DNA from: Zobellia laminariae
GTDB lineage: Bacteria > Bacteroidota > Bacteroidia > Flavobacteriales > Flavobacteriaceae
Length of the DNA stretch: 64,000 nt
NCBI RefSeq assembly: GCF_009725995.1
Contig: NZ_RCNS01000002.1
Span: 930,001 to 994,000, forward strand
Direction of reading: 5' to 3'
Of the stretch, positions 1-8,526 are shown one piece after another. Within the stretch, counting starts at the first letter, position 1; every line of letters starts with the position of its first letter. The notes under the pieces were generated by a model, which ran no database searches, had not been told where the DNA came from, and saw nothing but the letters and a program-made list of their open reading frames with translations. The translations under genes were made by a program, and so were the position numbers.

Positions 1-1
1 A

Positions 2-1150
2 AAGGATGTATTGAGTTATTTGCGATTGGTCATTAATCCTAAAGATGAAGAAGCCCTTAAGCGGATTATCAATTTTCCGGCAAGGGGTATCGGTCAAACT
101 ACTTTAGACAAGTTAACGGTTGCCGCCAATCATTATAACCGTTCCATTTTTGAGGTGATTCAAAACCTTGATAAAATTAACCTGAAAATAAATGCTGGTA
201 CGCAACGAAAGTTGCAGGACTTTACTACCATGATTCAAAGTTTTCAGATTATGAACGAAACTGCCGATGCTTTTGTAATGGCGGAGCATGTGGCCAAGAA
301 GTCGGGTATTCTTTTAGAGTTTAAAAAAGATGGAACTCCCGAAGGTATTGGCAAAATGGAGAATATCGAAGAGCTACTAAACGGTATTAAAGATTTTGTA
401 GAAGGACAGATGGAAATTGCCGACGCTACAGGAAGCATTGGTGAATTTCTTGAAGATGTGGCATTGGCAACAGATTTGGATAATGATAAAGGTGATGATG
501 ACCGTGTTGCTCTTATGACCATTCACTTAGCTAAAGGTCTTGAATTCCCATACGTTTATATCGTAGGTATGGAAGAAGATTTATTCCCTTCTGGAATGAG
601 TATGAACACGCGAAGCGAACTGGAGGAGGAGCGAAGGTTATTCTACGTGGCGCTTACACGTGCTGAGAAACAGGCATACCTTACCTATACTCAAAATAGA
701 TACCGATGGGGTAAGTTGATAGACGCAGAACCTAGTCGGTTTTTAGAGGAAATAGATGAGAAATATGTAGAAAATCTCACACCAATTGATACAGGTTACC
801 GATATAAGCCACTTGTAGATAACGATATTTTTGGAGAGATTGATAAAAGTAGGTTGCGGCAGGGTAAACCAACTAAAGGAACACCACCGCCTAGCGGTAA
901 AAAACCTAATGAAGGTCAACTCAGAAAACTGAGGAAATTAAAGCCAGAACTTGCTACTCCTATTGGGAATACCAATGAGGTAGACCCAAATTTAGCTGAG
1001 GGTAGTATCATTAATCATACTCGTTTTGGCCGTGGAAAAGTAATTAAAATAGAAGGCGTAGGGAATGACCGAAAAGCGGAAATTCAGTTTGTAAAAGGGG
1101 ATATTAAAAAGCTATTGCTTCGTTTTGCGAAGTTGGAGGTTATTTCGTAA
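2..1150 (+). CDS. uvrD: ATP-dependent DNA helicase UvrD/PcrA, C-terminal part (5' end outside window)
   Basis: This is the C-terminal half of a superfamily 1A 3'-5' DNA helicase used in nucleotide excision and mismatch repair. The reading frame is open to the left edge, beginning KDVLSYLRLVINPKDEEALK, so the Walker A part lies outside the window and no start codon is expected here. Visible family signatures are the 2B region (RIINFPARGIG), motif V (ALMTIHLAKGLEF), and motif VI (EEERRLFYVALTRA). The last 45 residues (NHTRFGRGKVIKIEG onwards) form the Tudor-like tail that PcrA/UvrD use for RNA polymerase contact. UvrD and PcrA cannot be separated from this fragment. Confidence 0.93.
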   Translation, partial: KDVLSYLRLVINPKDEEALKRIINFPARGIGQTTLDKLTVAANHYNRSIFEVIQNLDKINLKINAGTQRKLQDFTTMIQSFQIMNETADAFVMAEHVAKKSGILLEFKKDGTPEGIGKMENIEELLNGIKDFVEGQMEIADATGSIGEFLEDVALATDLDNDKGDDDRVALMTIHLAKGLEFPYVYIVGMEEDLFPSGMSMNTRSELEEERRLFYVALTRAEKQAYLTYTQNRYRWGKLIDAEPSRFLEEIDEKYVENLTPIDTGYRYKPLVDNDIFGEIDKSRLRQGKPTKGTPPPSGKKPNEGQLRKLRKLKPELATPIGNTNEVDPNLAEGSIINHTRFGRGKVIKIEGVGNDRKAEIQFVKGDIKKLLLRFAKLEVIS

Positions 1151-1271
1151 GACTAGTTTTAGAATTGATTTTGTCTTTTCTTTTGAAGTTCTTTTTATTT
1201 TATAAGCTATTATAAATAGTAATTACTTTTAGGTAAAAGTGTATATATTAGAAATTGATTAGCTTAAAACT

Positions 1272-1892
1272 ATGGCGGAATTCATTAAAATATACGAAGA
1301 GAATCCTAACCCTAAAGAAATAAAGAGGGTGGTGGATGTACTGAGGAAAGGTGGTTTAGTTATTTATCCAACAGATACTGTTTATGGTTTAGGTTGTGAT
1401 ATAACTAACTCACGAGCGTTGGAAAAGATAGCCCGCATCAAAGGCATAAAATTGGCCAAGGCTAATTTTTCTTTTATCTGTGCAGATTTAAGTAACCTCT
1501 CCGACTATGTGCGGCAAATAGATACGGCTACTTTTAAAATACTTAAAAGAGCATTGCCAGGACCATATACTTTTATCCTCCCTGGAAATACAAACTTACC
1601 TAAGGACTTTAAAAAGAAGAAGACTGTAGGAATTAGAGTTCCGGCTAATACTATAGCACAAGCGCTCGTAGAAGGTCTCGGGAACCCAATTGTATCAACT
1701 TCTATACATGATGAAGATGATTTACTGGAATATACCACAGATCCGGAACTTATTTTTGAAAAGTGGGAAAACTTAGTGGATATTGTTATTGATGGTGGTT
1801 ATGGAGATAACGTAGCCTCAACAGTAATTGACCTATCTAATGGGGAGCCCCAAGTTATTAGAGAAGGCAAAGGAGATATTGATATTTTCTAA
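1272..1892 (+). CDS. yciO: YciO-type member of the Sua5/YrdC/YciO family
   Basis: A 206-residue protein of the family whose TsaC/Sua5 members make threonylcarbamoyl-AMP for tRNA t6A. It matches E. coli YciO in length and in landmark segments: KGGLVIYPTDTVYGLGC near the N-terminus, ALPGPYTFIL in the middle, and TVIDLSNGEPQVIREG near the C-terminus. The SxN motif of TsaC (STSAN) reads STSIH here, and the KGRP...NPL nucleotide-binding stretch is replaced by KGIKLAKANFSFIC. Both changes are YciO-like, so this is probably not the main t6A enzyme. The function of YciO itself is poorly defined. It is monocistronic, ending at a shared terminator with the convergent OmpA-like gene. Confidence 0.85.
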   Translation: MAEFIKIYEENPNPKEIKRVVDVLRKGGLVIYPTDTVYGLGCDITNSRALEKIARIKGIKLAKANFSFICADLSNLSDYVRQIDTATFKILKRALPGPYTFILPGNTNLPKDFKKKKTVGIRVPANTIAQALVEGLGNPIVSTSIHDEDDLLEYTTDPELIFEKWENLVDIVIDGGYGDNVASTVIDLSNGEPQVIREGKGDIDIF

Positions 1893-1931
1893 AAGAAATT
1901 AAAACCTCGGAAATGAGAGAATTGAACATAA

Positions 1932-1962
1932 AAAAACCGCAACTTATAAAGTTGCGGTTTTT
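1932..1962. terminator. Bidirectional intrinsic terminator
   Basis: A hairpin with arms AAAAACCGCAAC and GTTGCGGTTTTT, extended by two more A-T pairs around a 3-nt loop, is flanked by A and T runs on both sides. It lies between the convergent genes yciO (+) and the OmpA-like lipoprotein (-) and can serve both. Confidence 0.9.
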
Positions 1963-1982
1963 ATTTATGCTATAGTTACTGC

Positions 1983-2837
1983 TTAGTTGTTAATAGCAGG
2001 ATCATCCATACCTTCTTCGATCATACTGTAGAACTGATCAATTTTAGGAAGAACAACAATACGAGTTCTTCTGTTTTTAGATTTTTCAGTTGTAGAAACA
2101 GGAACATACTCTGATCTACCAGCTGCAGTCATACGCTTAGGATCAACATTGTAATCGTTTTGTAAAATTCTAACTACTGCTGTAGCACGTTTTACACTTA
2201 AATCCCAGTTGTCCAAAAGAACACCGTGTCTTCCGTAAGGTACATCATCAGTATGCCCTTCTACCATGAATTCAAAATCTGGCTTGTTGTTTACAACCTG
2301 TGCAACTTTACCAAGTATTTCTTTTGCTCTGCTAGTAACGTTGTAGCTACCACTGCTAAACAATAGTTTATCAGATATAGAAACAAAAACAACACCTTTT
2401 TCAACGCTAATTTGGATGTCTTCGTCATCTAAGTTACCTAAAACACCTTTTAAGCTCTGTACCAAAGAAAGGTTTACAGAATCTCTTCTAGTGATGGCAT
2501 CTTGTAATTTACGTATCGTAAGATCTTTTTCTTGTAAGCTTTCCAAAGATTTTTCAAGATTCTCGGCACCTTTTGAAGTTAAGGTAGTCAAGTTCCCCAT
2601 GTTATTAATCAACTCTTGATTGTTAGCTTTTAAAAATGCGTTTTGATCCTGTAACGTTTTAAGTCTAGAACCAGTAGTGGCCTTTTCTTCTAAACAATCG
2701 TTTAATTTAACCGTTGCAGAATTCAAAAGATCTTGCGCTTCTTTATGTTTTGATTCTAAATCAGTATACTTCTTTTGTGATACACACGAAGACAACAACA
2801 TGGTCACTCCTAAACAGCCTAAAATTAATTTTTTCAT
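1983..2837 (-). CDS. OmpA/MotB-domain outer-membrane lipoprotein
   Basis: A 284-residue lipoprotein predicted to link the outer membrane to peptidoglycan. It starts with a lipobox signal peptide (MLLSSC, Cys18), followed by a long heptad-rich coiled-coil segment (about residues 22-120) and a C-terminal OmpA-like domain (about 145-270). The domain includes VEGHTDDVP, NWDLSVKRA, and KNRRTRIVVLPK, the diaminopimelate-binding signature of the family. The architecture of lipobox, coiled coil and OmpA tail is common in Flavobacteriia. The gene is alone, with a candidate TACCTTTG promoter upstream and the shared terminator downstream. It is not a porin, because no transmembrane barrel is present. 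Confidence 0.88.
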   Translation of the reverse strand: MKKLILGCLGVTMLLSSCVSQKKYTDLESKHKEAQDLLNSATVKLNDCLEEKATTGSRLKTLQDQNAFLKANNQELINNMGNLTTLTSKGAENLEKSLESLQEKDLTIRKLQDAITRRDSVNLSLVQSLKGVLGNLDDEDIQISVEKGVVFVSISDKLLFSSGSYNVTSRAKEILGKVAQVVNNKPDFEFMVEGHTDDVPYGRHGVLLDNWDLSVKRATAVVRILQNDYNVDPKRMTAAGRSEYVPVSTTEKSKNRRTRIVVLPKIDQFYSMIEEGMDDPAINN

Positions 2838-2916
2838 AATGAGAGTTACTAAGTATTTAATGATTGTTATTTGATTTTTTAACTAATGTCAATAAGAGAC
2901 AAAATTAGATAATCGC

Positions 2917-2924
2917 CAAAGGTA
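2917..2924 (-). promoter_or_regulatory. Candidate Bacteroidetes promoter (-7 element) for the OmpA-like gene
   Basis: The minus strand reads TACCTTTG, an exact match to TAnnTTTG, about 80 bp upstream of the start codon. A second match, TAATTTTG, lies at 2900-2907. Neither has a clear TTG at the usual spacing, so which one is used is uncertain. Confidence 0.4.
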
Positions 2925-2940
2925 GTATTTGTAAAATTAG

Positions 2941-3942
2941 TTAATGTTTTACTAAATCGTTAAAATTCTTTACATGATGTACGAAATGCTGCCATACAAT
3001 GGACTTCGTATAGTAGTATTTTTGGATAAAATTGGCTTTTTCCCTCCTTTTGTACATTTTTCTAAAATGCCTATAGAAGCTTAAATGTGCCCTTAAAATT
3101 GCTAAGCAATGTCTAAATCTAAATTGAAAGATAAACCGAATTGCTGCAATCCCATCAAGCAGTAGACGAAGCATAATAATCGTCAATGCTTTTCTTCTTG
3201 GTAAATTCTTAGTAATGGAGAAAAGAGAGTTTCTGAAATTCAGATACGTTTTCTTAGGATTCATATTGCTAAGGGTTGAACCTCCCAAGTGATATACTTT
3301 AGAAGTGCCTACATAGAACACCTTATGACCATTGTTTTTGGCTCTCCAACATAAATCAACTTCTTCCTGGTGTGCAAAATAATGTTCGTCAAATCCATTT
3401 AGTTCCCAGTAGACTTCCTTTTTAATAAACATGCATGCGCCTGTTGCCCAAAAAATCTCAGTAACATCATCATACTGTCCGTTATCCTTTTCAAGATCTT
3501 GAAATATACGTCCTCTACAAAAAGGATAGCCTAATTGATCAATAAATCCTCCTCCTGCTCCTGCATATTCAAAATAATCCGGACGCATTAGATCCATAAT
3601 TTTTGGCTGTACAATAGCAACTTCTTTGTCTTCGGAAAAGACTTTTAAAATAGGGGGTAACCAACCTTCGGTTACTTCTATATCGGAATTTAAAAGACAA
3701 TAAATATCGGCATCTATACTTTTAAGTCCATCATTATATCCTTTTGTGAAGCCGCCATTTTCGCTATTCTGAACAATCTTGACGGAAGGATAATTGGTTT
3801 TGATAAAAGCAACTGAATTATCTGTGGAAGCATTATCAACAACGAAAATTTCTGCGTCACCAGAGTGTTGCACAACAGAGGGCAGATATCTTTCAAGAAG
3901 TACCTCTCCATTCCAATTTAATATGACGACAGCAATACGCAA
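2941..3942 (-). CDS. Glycosyltransferase family 2
   Basis: A 333-residue GT-A fold glycosyltransferase of the WbbL/rhamnosyltransferase-like type, acting in the cytoplasm at the membrane on surface polysaccharide or lipid-linked sugars. The N-terminus has AVVILNWNG and VVDNASTDNS (nucleotide-sugar binding). Residues 85-87 (NSD) are the metal-binding DxD equivalent, and FWATGACMFIKKEV with GFDEHYFAHQEEVDLCWR marks the acceptor and catalytic region. A hydrophobic and basic C-terminal part (about 240-300) probably binds the membrane. It lies 12 bp downstream of the HSDR_N-like gene on the same strand, so they are likely cotranscribed. The sugar donor and acceptor cannot be predicted. Confidence 0.88.
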   Translation of the reverse strand: MRIAVVILNWNGEVLLERYLPSVVQHSGDAEIFVVDNASTDNSVAFIKTNYPSVKIVQNSENGGFTKGYNDGLKSIDADIYCLLNSDIEVTEGWLPPILKVFSEDKEVAIVQPKIMDLMRPDYFEYAGAGGGFIDQLGYPFCRGRIFQDLEKDNGQYDDVTEIFWATGACMFIKKEVYWELNGFDEHYFAHQEEVDLCWRAKNNGHKVFYVGTSKVYHLGGSTLSNMNPKKTYLNFRNSLFSITKNLPRRKALTIIMLRLLLDGIAAIRFIFQFRFRHCLAILRAHLSFYRHFRKMYKRREKANFIQKYYYTKSIVWQHFVHHVKNFNDLVKH

Positions 3943-3954
3943 AACGATCGCAAA

Positions 3955-4401
3955 TTAACGGCTAAAATCAGGAATATCCCTTAGAAACGTGTATTTTTCT
4001 GAAGTAAAATCCATTTTGCAATAAAAATGGTCAAGTCCATTGGTTACCATCAGATAATCGGCTTTTAATTCAAGGTTGTAGCGTGCTATTTGGTCAAAAG
4101 TAGTTTGATCTATATTTATTTGGGGAGCTTTGCATTCTACCAAGATGTGAATACTGCCGTCCGAATTAAAAACAACAATATCGTATCTTTTCTTGATATC
4201 GTTTATAACCAATTGCTTCTCAACGTTTACCAGACTTTTTGGATAGCTTTTTTCTTCTAGCAAATAATTGACTACATGTTGCCTTACCCATTCTTCGGGT
4301 TGCAGTACAACAAATTTTTTGCGTATACTGTCAAAAATGCGCACGTTATTTTCGCTACTTTTGAGACGGAATTTATACTCCGGAAAATTAAGGGGTACCA
4401 T
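3955..4401 (-). CDS. Type I restriction enzyme R N-terminal-like (HSDR_N) protein
   Basis: A 148-residue stand-alone protein with a PD-(D/E)xK nuclease fold like the N-terminus of HsdR. The core reads RYDIVVFNSDG (Asp74) and HILVECKAP (Glu89, Lys91), with an upstream EEWVRQHVVNYLLEE helix. No HsdM, HsdS or helicase domain is nearby, so it is not part of a restriction system. It is divergent from holA with only 26 bp between the start codons, an arrangement I recall as common in Bacteroidetes. That suggests a house-keeping nucleic-acid role, but the function is not known. The family call is firm; the activity is inferred. Confidence 0.82.
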   Translation of the reverse strand: MVPLNFPEYKFRLKSSENNVRIFDSIRKKFVVLQPEEWVRQHVVNYLLEEKSYPKSLVNVEKQLVINDIKKRYDIVVFNSDGSIHILVECKAPQINIDQTTFDQIARYNLELKADYLMVTNGLDHFYCKMDFTSEKYTFLRDIPDFSR

Positions 4402-4427
4402 TTAGCAAATTTGATGATTTTTTTTGG

Positions 4428-5429
4428 ATGGATGAAGCAAAACAAATAGTTACCGATATTAAAAACGGCAAAATCAAACCCATATATTTTTTATTTGGGG
4501 AAGAGCCCTATTATATTGATGCCATTGCCTCTTACATTGAGAAAAAACTACTTGCCGAAGAAGAAAAGGGGTTTAACCAAATGGTGCTTTATGGAAAAGA
4601 CGTTACCATAGACGATATTGTTGCCAACGCAAAGCGATATCCAATGATGGCAGAACGCCAAGTAGTTATTGTTAAGGAAGCACAACATCTTGTTAGGACT
4701 ATAGATAACCTAACGTCTTATGTAGACAATCCACAGATGTCTACCGTATTAGTGGTTTGCTATAAATACAAAAAACTAGACAAGCGTAAGAAGTTGTATA
4801 AGTCTGTTCAAAAGGCGGGAGTTCTTTTTGAAAGCAAAAAAATGTATGATAATCAGGTCTCTGATTGGATTAGAAAAAATCTGCAAAATAGGGGGTATAG
4901 TATATCTCACAAAGCAGCTATTTTGCTAACCGAGTATTTAGGCACGGATTTAAGCCGTATCAATAATGAACTGGAAAAATTGCAGTTAGTATTACCTAAG
5001 CAGAGCGAGATTACACCGGCGGATATAGAAGCCCATATAGGCATAAGTAAGGACTATAATAATTTTGAGCTTAAAAAGGCTATTGGAGAAAGAGATGTGC
5101 TGAAGGCAACCCGTATTATTAATTATTTTTCTCAGAACCCCAAGGATAATCCTTTTGTGCTCACCGTAACTTTGCTGCATTCGTTCTTTACGCAACTTTT
5201 ACAATATCATGGTTTAAAAGATCATTCTCCTAAGAGCGTAGCAAGTGCACTTCGGATTAACCCATATTTTGTTAGTGAGTTTCAGACAGCAGCCCGTAAC
5301 TACCCTATGAAAAAGGTTAGTGGTGTTATATCTTCTCTTCGCGAAATGGATTTGAAAGGGAAAGGTGTTGGGGCTAACGTTAATTCGCAGGCGGACCTTT
5401 TAAAAGAACTCTTGGTTAAAATTATCTAA
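4428..5429 (+). CDS. holA: DNA polymerase III subunit delta
   Basis: A 333-residue clamp-loader delta subunit, which opens the beta clamp during replication. The N-terminus (DIKNGKIKPIYFLFGEEPYYID) is the degenerate AAA+ start typical of HolA. It continues with RYPMMAERQVVIVKEAQ and LVVCYKYKKLDKRKKLYK, then the middle-domain GTDLSRINNELEKL. The C-terminal collar domain ends LKGKGVG...DLLKELLVKI. Length and order match the family across its full extent. Its stop lies 1 bp from the stop of the convergent DoxX gene. The start is an ATG 26 bp from the divergent gene. Confidence 0.93.
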   Translation: MDEAKQIVTDIKNGKIKPIYFLFGEEPYYIDAIASYIEKKLLAEEEKGFNQMVLYGKDVTIDDIVANAKRYPMMAERQVVIVKEAQHLVRTIDNLTSYVDNPQMSTVLVVCYKYKKLDKRKKLYKSVQKAGVLFESKKMYDNQVSDWIRKNLQNRGYSISHKAAILLTEYLGTDLSRINNELEKLQLVLPKQSEITPADIEAHIGISKDYNNFELKKAIGERDVLKATRIINYFSQNPKDNPFVLTVTLLHSFFTQLLQYHGLKDHSPKSVASALRINPYFVSEFQTAARNYPMKKVSGVISSLREMDLKGKGVGANVNSQADLLKELLVKII

Positions 5430-5430
5430 A

Positions 5431-5805
5431 TTATCTTTTATCTACACTGTATTTTCCCGGCCCCAAAAGGATTATAGCTACAAAGATGACAAAATAAATA
5501 AGTGCTAGTTCTTTCTTTTGAAATGGGTCAGCTCCGTGTACCATAAATGCAGCGATACCCATAGTAATAGCGGCAGGAATAGCTGCTAACCTGGTCTTGA
5601 AACCAAAGATGATTAAGATTGGACAAACGAATTCTGCTAGTACAGCTAAAAATAAAGAAGGTGTTGAGCCAATACCAATGGGGTCGGCAAATTCCGCACC
5701 GTTAATCAACATTTGCAATTTTCCATACCCGTGAACGGCCATCATTGCAGACGCTGCGATTCGTAATAAGGCTAAGCCAATATCTTTTAAAAGTGTGTTG
5801 GACAT
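5431..5805 (-). CDS. DoxX family membrane protein
   Basis: A 124-residue inner-membrane protein with four predicted transmembrane segments (about residues 7-24, 46-66, 72-90 and 97-114). It carries the DoxX signature with the N-terminal GLALLRIAASAMMAVHGYGKL and the central FLAVLAEFVCPILIIFGFKTRLAAIPAAI. DoxX proteins are linked to thiol and oxidative-stress functions in some bacteria, but the biochemical role is mostly unknown. The gene follows the dehydrogenase E1 gene on the same strand, but a hairpin in the 144-bp gap suggests separate transcription. The family assignment is secure. Confidence 0.87.
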   Translation of the reverse strand: MSNTLLKDIGLALLRIAASAMMAVHGYGKLQMLINGAEFADPIGIGSTPSLFLAVLAEFVCPILIIFGFKTRLAAIPAAITMGIAAFMVHGADPFQKKELALIYFVIFVAIILLGPGKYSVDKR

Positions 5806-5877
5806 CTATTTTTGAGTTTACTTTAATTATAAAAGTATTCTTTTTTATGAAGTTGCCCAAATGCATTTCAAAGAAAT

Positions 5878-5936
5878 AAACCCATAGGTATATAAATTAT
5901 TACGGCAAAGCCGCTTTGTTATATACTGATGGGTTT
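5878..5936 (-). terminator. Long stem-loop downstream of the dehydrogenase E1 gene
   Basis: Outer arms AAACCCAT and ATGGGTTT, then GTATATAA with TTATATAC, and an inner CGGC-AAA-GCCG hairpin, form a long folded structure. On the minus strand it lies just after the E1 stop and is followed by a T-rich stretch. It is probably a terminator, but a larger RNA structure cannot be excluded. Confidence 0.55.
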
Positions 5937-5949
5937 GATACCTAATTAG

Positions 5950-8361
5950 TTAACGTATTTCCGGGAAGCTTTCTGGGTCTAATTCATTCATGATGTTATA
6001 TACCTTTTCAAAAACATCTTCCGCATTCGGTTTTGAAAAGTAATCTCCATCAGTACCATAAGCAGGTCTGTGTGCTTGTGAAGTAAGTGTCTGTGGAGCA
6101 GAATCTAAATATGCATATGCTCCTTGTTTCTCAATGATTTCGTTAAGCAAGTAAGCTGAACATCCACCGGGAACATCTTCGTCTATTACAAGTAATCTAT
6201 TTGTTTTCTTAATACTCTTTAAAGTGTCATGGTGCACATCAAAAGGCAATAAGGTCTGTGCATCTATTACTTCAGCATCAATACCTACTTCTTTTAGTTC
6301 TTCTGCGGCCTGTGATACAATTCTAAGTGTAGAGCCATAAGATACCAATGTAATATCGGTTCCCTCTTTAATCGTTTCAACTTTGCCAATTGGCGTACAG
6401 AATTCTCCTAAATTAGTAGGTTTTTGTTCTTTCAGTCTATAGCCATTCAAACTTTCGATTACTAAAGCGGGTTCATCGGTTTTTAAAAGGGTATTGTAAA
6501 AGCCAGCCGCTTGTGTCATGTTTCTAGGTGATAAAATATACATACCACGTAGAGAGTGAATTAAAGTTCCCATTGGAGAGCCTGAATGCCAAATACCTTC
6601 TAGCCGGTGACCTCTTGTTCTTACGATTAATGGTGCTTTTTGTTTCCCAGCAGTACGGTACCTTAAACAAGCTACATCATCCGTTAAAGTAGATAGTGCG
6701 TAAAAAATATAATCTAGATATTGAATTTCTGCAATTGGGCGAAGCCCTCTCATTGCCATTCCTGTGCCTTGTCCAATAATGGTAGTTTCCCTTATACCGG
6801 TATCGGCTACTCTAATCTTACCATATTTATCCTGCAGTCCTTCAAGTCCTTGATTAACATCTCCTATAGCGCCACTATCCTCACCAAAAACTAAGCTGTT
6901 TGGGTATTTTTCAAATATTTTATCAAAATTATCTCGCAGAATAACACGGCCATCAACATTTTCAGTAGTGTCTGCGTATTCCGGTTTTACTTCCACAACG
7001 CTTAAAGCGCCTGTAGGCCCGTCATTGTATAAATTAGCACTATATAATGGTTGCGTTTCTTTTAGGAATGTATTGGTCCATTGTAAAAGATCTTGTTTCT
7101 CAAGAAATGATTCTCCAATCAAGTATCTAAGTGCTTTCCTGGAGCTTACAGCCAAATCTTTTTTAATAGGTTCTTCTATAGCAATAAGGTCGTTTTTAAC
7201 CTTAACGATAAAGTTTTTGTTTTGACTTTTTAGTGAAGCGTTATCCAATAGCACCACCAATTTTTTCTTGAGTGCTTTGTGATTTTCTAAATATTCGGAC
7301 CAAGCCTCTCTTTTTGCAGAGCGAACTTCCCTAACAATACTCTTTTCAATTACTTTTAGTTCCTCGTCTGTGGTGATGCCTGTTTCCAGAATCCACTCAC
7401 GAAATCGTTTGTTGCAATCGTTTTCTTTTTCCCAGTCCAGTCTCTCTTCATTCTTATAACGTTCGTGAGAACCAGAAGAGGAATGACCTTGTGGTTGGGT
7501 AAGTTCTGTTACGTGAATAATAACAGGCACATGTTCGTCCCTAGCTATATCTGCAGCATTTTCGTAAGCATGCATAAGGGCGGTATAATCCCATCCCTTA
7601 ACTTTGAATATTTCGTAACCGTTCTGTTCTTCGGTACGTTTAAAGCCACTAAGGATTTCTGAAATATCTTCTTTTGTAGTATGGAATTTTGCGGGTACAG
7701 AAATACCATATTCATCATCCCAAATACTTATTACCATAGGCACTTGAAGTACTCCTGCAGCATTAATTGTTTCTAAAAACATGCCTTCGCTAGTACTGGC
7801 GTTACCAATAGTGCCCCAAGCAACTTCGTTCCCTTTATTAGAAAATTTAGTAGCGTCTAAACCATTTAGGTTTCTATATACTTTAGAAGCTTGCGCAAGA
7901 CCTAATAGTCTAGGCATCTGGCCAGCAGTACAAGAAATATCTGCACTACTGTTTTTTTGGTTCATTAGATTCTTCCAACTCCCGTCTTCATTAAGACTAT
8001 GAGTTATGTAGTGGCCACCCATTTGGCGACCTGCACTCATAGGTTCCTTTTCTATATCTGTAGTGGCATAAAGCCCATGAAACATGTCTTTTGGAGTCAA
8101 AAGCCCTAAGGCCATCATAAAAGTCTGATCTCGGTAATAACCGCTTCTGAAATCCCCATCTTTAAAAGATCGAGCCATTGCCAATTGAGGCAGCTCTTTT
8201 CCATCTCCAAAGATTCCAAATTTTGCCTTTCCGGTCAAAACTTCCTTTCTACCCAGTAGACTACATGTTCTACTGAGAACAGCAATTTTGTAATCGCTTA
8301 TGATTTGGGTTTTGAAATCATCAAACGTAATATCGTTACTTGTTTTAGGCGAAGTATCCAT
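5950..8361 (-). CDS. Fused alpha/beta 2-oxoacid dehydrogenase E1 component
   Basis: An 803-residue thiamine-diphosphate enzyme with E1-alpha (about 1-380) and E1-beta (about 470-800) fused in one chain. This is the decarboxylating component of a branched-chain 2-oxoacid or pyruvate dehydrogenase complex. The alpha half shows GRQMGGHYITHSLNEDG, WGTIGNASTSEGMFLETINA (the TPP-binding region, GNAS where GDG is usual), and HVTELTQPQGHSSSGSHERY. The beta half shows FGEDSGAIGDVNQGL, DTGIRETTIIGQGTGMA, and RTRGHRLEGIWHSGSPMGT. The fusion is common in Bacteroidetes. No E2 or E3 gene is adjacent. Substrate choice cannot be read from sequence; branched-chain is slightly favoured. Confidence 0.88.
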   Translation of the reverse strand: MDTSPKTSNDITFDDFKTQIISDYKIAVLSRTCSLLGRKEVLTGKAKFGIFGDGKELPQLAMARSFKDGDFRSGYYRDQTFMMALGLLTPKDMFHGLYATTDIEKEPMSAGRQMGGHYITHSLNEDGSWKNLMNQKNSSADISCTAGQMPRLLGLAQASKVYRNLNGLDATKFSNKGNEVAWGTIGNASTSEGMFLETINAAGVLQVPMVISIWDDEYGISVPAKFHTTKEDISEILSGFKRTEEQNGYEIFKVKGWDYTALMHAYENAADIARDEHVPVIIHVTELTQPQGHSSSGSHERYKNEERLDWEKENDCNKRFREWILETGITTDEELKVIEKSIVREVRSAKREAWSEYLENHKALKKKLVVLLDNASLKSQNKNFIVKVKNDLIAIEEPIKKDLAVSSRKALRYLIGESFLEKQDLLQWTNTFLKETQPLYSANLYNDGPTGALSVVEVKPEYADTTENVDGRVILRDNFDKIFEKYPNSLVFGEDSGAIGDVNQGLEGLQDKYGKIRVADTGIRETTIIGQGTGMAMRGLRPIAEIQYLDYIFYALSTLTDDVACLRYRTAGKQKAPLIVRTRGHRLEGIWHSGSPMGTLIHSLRGMYILSPRNMTQAAGFYNTLLKTDEPALVIESLNGYRLKEQKPTNLGEFCTPIGKVETIKEGTDITLVSYGSTLRIVSQAAEELKEVGIDAEVIDAQTLLPFDVHHDTLKSIKKTNRLLVIDEDVPGGCSAYLLNEIIEKQGAYAYLDSAPQTLTSQAHRPAYGTDGDYFSKPNAEDVFEKVYNIMNELDPESFPEIR

Positions 8362-8381
8362 TTAAGCTTTACGAGTTTTTA

Positions 8382-8412
8382 CAAAAATAACAAACTAGAA
8401 GCATTTTTACAA
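8382..8412 (-). promoter_or_regulatory. Promoter for the dehydrogenase E1 gene
   Basis: On the minus strand TTG (8410-8412) is followed after exactly 20 bp by TATTTTTG (8382-8389), which fits the Bacteroidetes TTG-N(17-23)-TAnnTTTG model. The start codon lies about 20 bp downstream of the -7 element. A small perfect palindrome (8460-8476, ATCAATA-GTG-TATTGAT) lies further upstream. Confidence 0.6.
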
Positions 8413-8526
8413 TGCTTGCTGAACATACTTGATCAAAATATATTTAAAAAAGAACGGAAATCAATAGTGTATTGATAATTTTCTATTGTCAAAAATTGAT
8501 TTTATTATGAATTCAACAACTAAATA

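Noticed and set aside
1272..1892. TsaC/Sua5 threonylcarbamoyl-AMP synthase
   Set aside because: The SxN motif reads STSIH and the length and C-terminus match YciO.
3955..4401. Part of a type I restriction-modification system
   Set aside because: The protein has only the HsdR N-terminal nuclease domain. No HsdR helicase, HsdM or HsdS is present, and the neighbours are core genes.
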